Of a stretch of 6,067 nucleotides of DNA, positions 1 through 4,637 are shown piece by piece (the stretch's first letter is position 1; every line of letters begins with the position of its first letter). The stretch is from Hydrogenothermaceae bacterium. GTDB taxonomy: Bacteria > Aquificota > Aquificia > Aquificales > Hydrogenothermaceae. The notes under the pieces were generated by a model. The model saw only the letters and a program-made list of their open reading frames with translations, had not been told where the DNA came from and searched no databases. The DNA is taken from the NCBI GenBank assembly GCA_015490675.1, contig WFXI01000152.1, forward strand, positions 1 to 6,067. The letters are read 5' to 3'. Position numbers and translations under genes: made by a program.

Positions 1-1
1 A

Positions 2-202
2 GATGGAACTGAAGAATACGAAATTTTAGGTATCGAAGATATAGCTCCTGGAAAAGAATTAACTGTTAGAGCCCAAAAAGAAAATGGAGAAATTGTAGAA
101 TTTAAAGTAAAAACAAGATTGGATACTGTTGTAGATGTTGAGTATTTCAAAAATGGTGGAATTCTTCCAATGGTATTAAGAAAGATAGCTAAACAAAATT
201 AA
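2..202 (+). CDS. Aconitate hydratase, C-terminal end (5'-truncated by window)
   Basis: This is the open frame entering from the left edge: 66 complete codons ending in TAA at 200-202. Aconitase interconverts citrate and isocitrate via cis-aconitate in the cytoplasmic TCA cycle; in Aquificota this cycle can run reductively for CO2 fixation (family knowledge, not visible here). The visible part matches the end of the aconitase swivel domain: a G-I-E-D-I-x-P-G-K-E-L turn, a strand of the type LTVRAQ, then R-L-D-T (residues 39-42 of the fragment), followed by E-Y-F-K-N-G-G-I-L-P-M-V-L-R. The R-x-D-T...Y-x-x-G-G-I-L-x-x-V-L-R pattern is typical of the family's last 30 residues. The iron-sulfur cysteines lie outside the window. 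A strong terminator follows 12 bases after the stop. Which aconitase subtype it is cannot be decided from this fragment; another swivel-domain hydro-lyase is possible but less likely. Confidence 0.85.
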   Translation, partial: DGTEEYEILGIEDIAPGKELTVRAQKENGEIVEFKVKTRLDTVVDVEYFKNGGILPMVLRKIAKQN

Positions 203-1263
203 TTGATTTTATAAGGGGGTTTGCCCCCGTTTTTTTCATATATATAAACTTCTACTCTATTTTTACCTTCCCTTTTTGCTTTGTACATAGCCATATCAGC
301 TTCGTATAAGATATTATCTATAGAACAAATAGGCTCTCTTACCTGAGTAGCACCAATAGATACAGTTATATCGATTGAACAACAACCTTTAAAATTTTTT
401 TCTACAGCTTCTCTGATTTTTTCTGCAACCTTTTTAGCACCTTCTAAATCTGTTTCTGGTAATATTACTAAAAACTCTTCTCCTCCAGTTCGTCCTACAA
501 TATCTGTTTTCCTCACTATACTTTTTAACAAGTTGGCAAATTCTTTAAGAATTCTATCTCCAAATTGATGTCCATAGTTATCATTTAATTTCTTAAAGTT
601 ATCTATATCAATCATCAATACAGATAAAGGTCTTTTATATCTTTTTGCTCTGTCTAATTCGTCATTTAAAATCTGAAAAGTTTTTCTTCTGTTATAAACC
701 AGAGTTAATGTATCAAAGTTAGCTAATTTTGCTAGGTTTTGTAAATTTTCTAAAGTTTCTTGAATAATTGTATTTGCTACATAGACAGTAATAACAATTG
801 ACATAATTATAGTGATTAGTGCTGATTTGTCGTAAGGAAGATTAATAACCCCTTTTAAATATAAAAGAATAGAAAAAACAATTAAAGATGTATAAAAGAA
901 AACAAACCTATTAGCATATTTTATTGGTAATAAGAAGTAAGCTAAGACTATTAACAGAATAGACCATATAAAACCAACTTTCCCAACTCCACCTAACAAG
1001 AAAACATAAAAGGCTAGAATTGATACAGATATAAAAAATATTATTAATGTTTTTGTATAATCTTTTGTCCTTTTGTAGTAAAAATAACCACCAATTAGGC
1101 CTAATGAGGAAAAAAGGTAAAAGGGTAAATAAAAGTCTATATCTTGATTAATATAATGTAAAATAGTATATATAAATATTGCAACAGCAGATATTAGCAG
1201 GAAAGATTTTATATTTTTTTCTATGTTAAAGTTGAAATCCTTGTTATTATCTAATACAAACAT
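199..1263 (-). CDS. Membrane diguanylate cyclase (six TM helices + GGDEF domain)
   Basis: Likely makes cyclic di-GMP from two GTP at the inner membrane. With the ATG at 1263 as start it has 354 residues. About six hydrophobic helices are visible, near residues 19-37, 45-62, 72-90, 96-113, 119-136 and 147-166, with almost no soluble sensor part; a short helical linker follows. The GGDEF domain spans about 181-340. It has the metal Asp in the D-I-D-N-F-K-K motif (D219), the N-D-x-Y-G-H nucleotide-binding motif, the active-site G-G-E-E-F (260-264), and an inhibitory-site R-K-T-D (251-254) exactly five residues before it. So it looks catalytically competent and feedback-inhibited by product. The usual D-x-L-T-G-L-x-N-R-R entry motif reads D-T-L-T-L-V-Y-N-R-R, with the Gly replaced. 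Start choice: an in-frame TTG at 1278 lacks a ribosome site, while this ATG has GGGGG five bases upstream. The last codons run through the aconitase terminator. No EAL domain. The ligand sensed is unknown. Confidence 0.9.
   Translation of the reverse strand: MFVLDNNKDFNFNIEKNIKSFLLISAVAIFIYTILHYINQDIDFYLPFYLFSSLGLIGGYFYYKRTKDYTKTLIIFFISVSILAFYVFLLGGVGKVGFIWSILLIVLAYFLLPIKYANRFVFFYTSLIVFSILLYLKGVINLPYDKSALITIIMSIVITVYVANTIIQETLENLQNLAKLANFDTLTLVYNRRKTFQILNDELDRAKRYKRPLSVLMIDIDNFKKLNDNYGHQFGDRILKEFANLLKSIVRKTDIVGRTGGEEFLVILPETDLEGAKKVAEKIREAVEKNFKGCCSIDITVSIGATQVREPICSIDNILYEADMAMYKAKREGKNRVEVYIYEKNGGKPPYKIN
215..236 (+). terminator. Intrinsic terminator of the aconitase gene
   Basis: A perfect 5-bp all-GC stem (GGGGG at 215-219, CCCCC at 224-228) closes a four-base TTTG loop, then one G and a run of seven T at 230-236. 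It sits 12 bases after the aconitase stop and has the classic Rho-independent form on the + strand. On the - strand the hairpin is not followed by a T run, so it should not stop transcription of the convergent GGDEF gene well. The whole element lies inside that gene's 3' coding sequence. Confidence 0.85.
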
Positions 1264-1266
1264 ACT

Positions 1267-1273
1267 CTCCCCC
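1267..1273 (-). promoter_or_regulatory. Ribosome binding site deciding the GGDEF gene start
   Basis: GGGGGAG lies just before the ATG at 1263-1261. GGGGG can pair with the CCUCC of the 16S tail with one central G-U pair, leaving five bases to the ATG. This favours the ATG over the upstream in-frame TTG codons at 1278 and 1275, which have no purine-rich stretch in front of them. Confidence 0.55.
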
Positions 1274-1287
1274 AACAACTATGACTG

Positions 1288-1293
1288 TATAAT
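1288..1293 (+). promoter_or_regulatory. Putative -10 element for bioF
   Basis: A perfect TATAAT on the + strand lies 37 bases before the bioF ATG, so a transcript starting near 1300 would have about a 30-base leader. No good -35 is seen at 1265-1270, where the sequence is C-rich. Recognition would therefore need an activator or a strong -10. The hexamer is the left half of the TATAATATTATA palindrome whose right half serves the divergent gene. Confidence 0.35.
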
Positions 1294-1320
1294 ATTATAA
1301 GAATTTTTTTATTTATTCAA
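1294..1320 (-). promoter_or_regulatory. Putative sigma70-type promoter for the GGDEF gene
   Basis: Reading the - strand, TTGAAT (1320-1315) resembles a -35 box. TATAAT (1299-1294) is a perfect -10 hexamer at a short 15-base spacing; TAATAT, two bases further on, would give 17. Transcription would start near 1287, leaving a leader of about 24 bases to the ATG at 1263. The -10 is one half of a 12-bp palindrome shared with the opposite strand. The call rests on consensus match only. Confidence 0.4.
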
Positions 1321-1330
1321 GGAATAAAAT

Positions 1331-2461
1331 ATGAAATTTGTCAATTTTTTACAAAAAAATTTAGAAATTTTTGAGAAAAAACACCTATATAGAAGAAGAA
1401 AAGTTATAAAAAACCTAATAGATTTTTCATCTAATGATTATTTAGGCTTAAAAAATAATGAAAAAACTAAAAAAAGTTTATGTGAAAATATAAAAAATTT
1501 ATCCTTAGGAAGTGGAGCATCTACTCATATCAGTGGATATACAGAAGTTCAGGAAAACTTAGAAAAATTTCTTTCAGAATTTAAGGAAACGGAAAGTTGT
1601 ATAGTTATTGGCTCAGGATATATGGCAAATGTTGGCTTAATTTCTGCATTAACTACAGAAAAAGATATTATTTTTAGTGATGAATTAAATCACGCTTCAA
1701 TAATTGATGGAATTAGATTATCAAAAGCTAAAAAGGTAATATATAAACATTGTGATATGAATGATTTAGAAAATAAACTAAAAAACACTCATACAGAAGG
1801 TATTAAATATATAGTCACTGATGGAATTTTTAGTATGGAAGGAGATATTGCCCCTATTAATCATTTATATGAACTTGCGGAAAGATATGATGCAGTTTTA
1901 ATAATAGACGATGCCCACGCAACAGGAGTTATTGGTGAAGGAAAAGGTAGTTTATTTCATTTTGGTTTAAAGCCAAGTGATAGAATTATTCAAATGGGAA
2001 CATTATCAAAAGCTGTTGGAAGCTATGGAGCTTATATTTGTGGTAGTAGGCTTTTAATAGAATATCTTGTAAATAAAATGAGAACTGCAATATTTACAAC
2101 TGCTTTATCACCAGTGCAAAACTTTATATCTTTAGAAAATTTAAAAATTCTTGTAAATGAACCCCATAGGAGAGAATATATAATTAAACTTTCAAAATAT
2201 TTAGCTGAAAATTTAAAATCTCTTGGATTTGACATAAAGTATTATGGAACACCTATTATTAGTCTAATTACAAAAACACCAGAAAAGGCACTAAAATACA
2301 CTTCAATTTTAAAACAAAAGGGCTTCTTTATACAGGCAATTAGACCCCCTACAGTGCCAGAAGGAGAAAGTAGGCTACGGATTACAGTTAGCTATAACCA
2401 TAGTAAAATAGATGTAGATAACCTGTTAACTGCTTTTAATGATATAAAGGGGAGTTTATAA
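1331..2461 (+). CDS. bioF: 8-amino-7-oxononanoate synthase (biotin synthesis)
   Basis: PLP-dependent enzyme that condenses pimeloyl-ACP or pimeloyl-CoA with L-alanine, releasing CO2 and the carrier, to give 8-amino-7-oxononanoate, the first step of biotin ring assembly in the cytoplasm. The 376 residues are normal for the family. Visible marks, in order, are S-N-D-Y-L-G-L (34-40), G-S-G-A-S-T-H-I-S-G (60-69), N-H-A-S-I with the cofactor-stacking His121, I-I-D-D-A-H-A-T-G with Asp193 and His196, T-L-S-K-A-V-G-S-Y-G with the Schiff-base Lys227, and R-P-P-T-V-P-E-G near 338-345. The start ATG has AAGGA (1319-1323) seven bases upstream. It opens a three-gene unit, and the next gene overlaps its stop by one base. 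Related alpha-oxoamine synthases such as glycine C-acetyltransferase share the fold, but the R-P-P-T-V-P motif and a biotin ligase nearby favour BioF. Other bio genes are not in the window. Confidence 0.93.
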   Translation: MKFVNFLQKNLEIFEKKHLYRRRKVIKNLIDFSSNDYLGLKNNEKTKKSLCENIKNLSLGSGASTHISGYTEVQENLEKFLSEFKETESCIVIGSGYMANVGLISALTTEKDIIFSDELNHASIIDGIRLSKAKKVIYKHCDMNDLENKLKNTHTEGIKYIVTDGIFSMEGDIAPINHLYELAERYDAVLIIDDAHATGVIGEGKGSLFHFGLKPSDRIIQMGTLSKAVGSYGAYICGSRLLIEYLVNKMRTAIFTTALSPVQNFISLENLKILVNEPHRREYIIKLSKYLAENLKSLGFDIKYYGTPIISLITKTPEKALKYTSILKQKGFFIQAIRPPTVPEGESRLRITVSYNHSKIDVDNLLTAFNDIKGSL

Positions 2462-2697
2462 TGAGAAGGCTAATAGACAAAGTAAAATCACCTAAAGGCA
2501 TAGAAATAATTCTAGAATTTGATGAAGATAAACAAGTTTATATTCTTACAATAAAAACAGATAAAGAAACAAAAATTTTTGAAGGGAATATAGAGGAAAT
2601 TCAAGAAATAGCACATCAATATTTTGTAAACTCATTAAAAGAGTTAAAGAATCATCTAGAAATTACACTTCTTGAAGAATTGTATAAAAAAAGTTAA
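2461..2697 (+). CDS. Small hypothetical protein coupled to bioF
   Basis: A 78-residue protein I do not recognise. Its ATG overlaps the bioF stop codon (TAATG, shared base 2461). AAAGGGGAG at 2446-2454 lies six bases upstream inside the end of bioF, so it is probably translated by coupling. By eye the first half looks like three beta strands (about 14-20, 25-32 and 36-41) and the second half like one or two amphipathic helices (about 43-62 and 64-76). It is rich in Lys, Glu and Ile, like the neighbouring proteins. It has no cysteine, no signal peptide, no membrane segment and no evident catalytic motif, so it is probably a small soluble cytoplasmic protein. The next gene starts 11 bases after its stop. 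Its position between two metabolic genes does not reveal its job; a link to biotin is guilt by association only. Confidence 0.8.
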   Translation: MRRLIDKVKSPKGIEIILEFDEDKQVYILTIKTDKETKIFEGNIEEIQEIAHQYFVNSLKELKNHLEITLLEELYKKS

Positions 2698-2703
2698 GGA
2701 GGT
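2696..2703 (+). promoter_or_regulatory. Strong Shine-Dalgarno for the dehydrogenase TTG start
   Basis: AAGGAGGT, almost fully complementary to the 16S tail, overlaps the last two bases of the preceding stop codon and ends five bases before the TTG at 2709. It decides the unusual TTG start. The protein that follows begins directly with the expected first beta strand, K-L-A-I-L-D-A. Confidence 0.85.
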
Positions 2704-2708
2704 AAAAG

Positions 2709-3665
2709 TTGAAACTAGCAATTTTAGATGCGAAAACATTAGGGAGTGATATAGATTTATCAGGGTTTTCTCAGTTTGGAGAAGTGGAAATCTATGAAAC
2801 TACTAAACCAGAGGAAACTTTAGAAAGGGTAAAAGATAAGGATATAGTAGTTACAAATAAAGTTGTAATAGATAAGAACATTATGGATAATTCGCCAAAT
2901 TTAAAGTTAATATGTGTAGCTGCAACAGGGGTTAATAATATAGATGTAGAATACGCAAAGAAAAAAGGCATTCAGGTTAGAAATGTAGCTGGATATTCTA
3001 CAGAAAGTGTTGTTCAGCATACTTTTGCTATGCTTTTTTACCTTTTAGAGAGTTTAAGATACTACGATGATTATGTTAAATCTGGGGAATATGCGAAAAG
3101 TGATATTTTTACCCATCTAGGAAAACCATTCTGGGAAATTAGAGGAAAAACTTGGGGAATAATAGGACTTGGGACAATAGGAAGAAGAGTTGCTGATGTT
3201 GCATCTGCATTTGGAGCTAATGTAATTTATTATTCAACTTCAGGAGTTGAAAGAAAAGAAAAGTATCCAAGAGTTTCACTAGATGAGCTATTAAAAACTT
3301 CTGATATAGTTTCAATACACGCACCGTTAAATGAAAAAACTCAAGGGTTGATAGGATATGAGCAAATAAAATTAATGAAACCTACGGCATACTTACTTAA
3401 TTTAGGTAGAGGTGGAATTGTTGTAGAAGAAGACCTTGCGAAAGCTTTAGATGAAAACCTAATTGCAGGTGCAGCTTTAGATGTACTAGGAAAAGAACCT
3501 ATTACAGAAGATAATCCTCTTTTAAAAATTAAAAATAAAGAAAAGTTATTTATAACCCCACATATAGCGTGGACTTCTGTAGAAGCAAGGAAGACATTAG
3601 TAAATGAAATAATTGAAAATATAAAAGCATTTTTAGAAGGAAAAGATAGAAATAGGGTTGCATAA
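2709..3665 (+). CDS. D-isomer-specific 2-hydroxyacid dehydrogenase
   Basis: Cytoplasmic oxidoreductase that reversibly reduces a 2-oxoacid to the D-2-hydroxyacid with a nicotinamide cofactor; glycerate dehydrogenase/hydroxypyruvate reductase is the likeliest subtype. Its 318 residues are typical. The N-terminal part (about 1-98) and the tail from about 285 form the substrate domain; the Rossmann domain lies between, with G-L-G-T-I-G at 153-158. The catalytic triad is visible: Arg234 in N-L-G-R-G-G, Glu263 in G-K-E-P and His285 in T-P-H-I-A-W. The second Rossmann strand ends Y-Y-S-T-S-G (174-179), without the acidic residue usual for NAD-specific members, so NADP or dual use is possible. There is no ACT or other C-terminal domain, so it is not a full-length SerA. 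The start is TTG behind a very strong Shine-Dalgarno. Third gene of the bioF unit; its stop forms the foot of the terminator. The exact substrate cannot be read from the sequence. Confidence 0.9.
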   Translation: MKLAILDAKTLGSDIDLSGFSQFGEVEIYETTKPEETLERVKDKDIVVTNKVVIDKNIMDNSPNLKLICVAATGVNNIDVEYAKKKGIQVRNVAGYSTESVVQHTFAMLFYLLESLRYYDDYVKSGEYAKSDIFTHLGKPFWEIRGKTWGIIGLGTIGRRVADVASAFGANVIYYSTSGVERKEKYPRVSLDELLKTSDIVSIHAPLNEKTQGLIGYEQIKLMKPTAYLLNLGRGGIVVEEDLAKALDENLIAGAALDVLGKEPITEDNPLLKIKNKEKLFITPHIAWTSVEARKTLVNEIIENIKAFLEGKDRNRVA

Positions 3666-3690
3666 AGGGCTTTTTGCCCTTTATTTTATT
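3663..3690 (+). terminator. Hairpin terminator between the convergent dehydrogenase and birA
   Basis: A perfect 8-bp inverted repeat (TAAAGGGC at 3663-3670, GCCCTTTA at 3676-3683) closes a five-T loop and is followed by TTTTATT. It fits an intrinsic terminator for the bioF unit. The first three bases of the left arm are the dehydrogenase stop codon. The last three of the right arm, read on the other strand, are the birA stop codon. On the - strand the hairpin is followed by mixed sequence, not a T run, so it is probably a weaker terminator for lepA-birA. Confidence 0.75.
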
Positions 3691-4634
3691 ACTCTTAAGG
3701 ATAAATCTCCTGTATAGAAATTTTTTTCCTGACCATTAATATCTAATTTTATACCACCATATTCATTTAAACCTTTAAATATACCTTCATATATTTTTTC
3801 ATCATCAATAATTTTTACTCTTTCACCTTTCCATAACAGATATTTATCAACTTCTTTAACAGGATTTAGTTTGTTTTCTAAAAATTTAAAGTAATAATCT
3901 TCTATGTTGTTTAAAAGTTCCCCAAAAAACTTTTTTCTGTCTATAGGCTTTCCTTTTTCTATTAAAAGGCTTGTTGCAATGTCTTTTATTTCTTTAAAAT
4001 TTTCCTTTGAGTAATTTACATTTATGCCTATCCCAACAATAAGTTTTTTTACATCAGACAGCTCTATGTCTGTTTCAATCAGTGTCCCTGAAACTTTTTT
4101 ACCACATATATAAACATCATTAGGCCATTTTATATTCGCATTTATTTGAAAATCTTCAATTGTTTTTCTTATTGCTAGTGGAAATAAAAGAGAAATTTGA
4201 AGAAGTTTATCAATTGTAATTTTGGGCTGTAAGACTATAGAAAAGTAAATTCCTTTTAAAGGTAAGGAAATCCATTTTCTTCCTTTTCTACCTTTTCCTG
4301 CTGTTTGCTTTTCTGCTACTACTACTGTGCCTTCTTCTAAATTGTTTTCTTTTGCGTAAATATTGCTAGAATTAAGAGTTTCAAACCATAAATAGCTTTT
4401 TCCTATTAATTTTGTTTTTAGGTATGGTTTTACTTCATTTTCAAGGAGATATAGAGATTTTTCTATTAATTTATATCCTTCCTTTTTATGCTCAAATTTA
4501 TAGCCTAGACTTTCTAGCTTTTTAATTCTTTTCCAGATAGCAGTTCTAGATAAACCAAATTTTTTAGCTAAAGTTTCCCCTGAAACAGTATTTTTTTCTA
4601 AAATTTGTAAAATTTTAGTGTCTATACTATCCAT
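3681..4634 (-). CDS. birA: Bifunctional biotin-protein ligase / biotin operon repressor
   Basis: Activates biotin with ATP to biotinyl-AMP and transfers it to a lysine of biotin carboxyl carrier domains; as a class II BirA it may also repress biotin genes. The 317 residues match the long, DNA-binding form. Residues about 1-55 are a winged helix-turn-helix (S-G-E-T-L-A-K-K-F-G-L-S-R-T-A-I-W-K-R-I). The catalytic domain has the biotinyl-adenylate loop G-K-G-R-K-G-R-K-W (113-121), K-W-P-N-D (169-173), K-V-S-G-T-L-I-E (180-187) and G-I-G-I-N-V-N (201-207). An SH3-like C-terminal domain covers about 268-317. The ATG lies three bases after the lepA stop, with AAAGG inside the end of lepA as ribosome site, so the two are probably cotranscribed. 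bioF, a natural regulatory target, is about 2.2 kb away on the other strand. I saw no clear BirA operator at bioF, so the repressor role is inferred from the domain only. Confidence 0.95.
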   Translation of the reverse strand: MDSIDTKILQILEKNTVSGETLAKKFGLSRTAIWKRIKKLESLGYKFEHKKEGYKLIEKSLYLLENEVKPYLKTKLIGKSYLWFETLNSSNIYAKENNLEEGTVVVAEKQTAGKGRKGRKWISLPLKGIYFSIVLQPKITIDKLLQISLLFPLAIRKTIEDFQINANIKWPNDVYICGKKVSGTLIETDIELSDVKKLIVGIGINVNYSKENFKEIKDIATSLLIEKGKPIDRKKFFGELLNNIEDYYFKFLENKLNPVKEVDKYLLWKGERVKIIDDEKIYEGIFKGLNEYGGIKLDINGQEKNFYTGDLSLRVIK

Positions 4635-4637
4635 ATT

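Noticed and set aside
1276..1278. TTG as the start of the GGDEF gene (five residues longer)
   Set aside because: No ribosome binding sequence precedes it, and it would put the G-rich Shine-Dalgarno inside the coding region; the ATG at 1263 fits better, though the longer form cannot be excluded.
1363..1369. Run of seven A early in bioF as a possible phase-variation or slippage site
   Set aside because: A runs of this length are common throughout this AT-rich window and the frame is intact; nothing marks this one as special.
2032..2235. Open frame of 67 codons on the - strand inside bioF
   Set aside because: It lies wholly within the bioF coding sequence, has no family resemblance, and is explained as a shadow of the AT-rich + strand gene.
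2621..2650. TTTGTAAACTC followed by GAGTTAAAG, resembling BirA half-sites
   Set aside because: The halves are only about seven bases apart instead of 14-16, the right half matches poorly, and the site lies inside the coding region of the 78-aa gene, not before a promoter.
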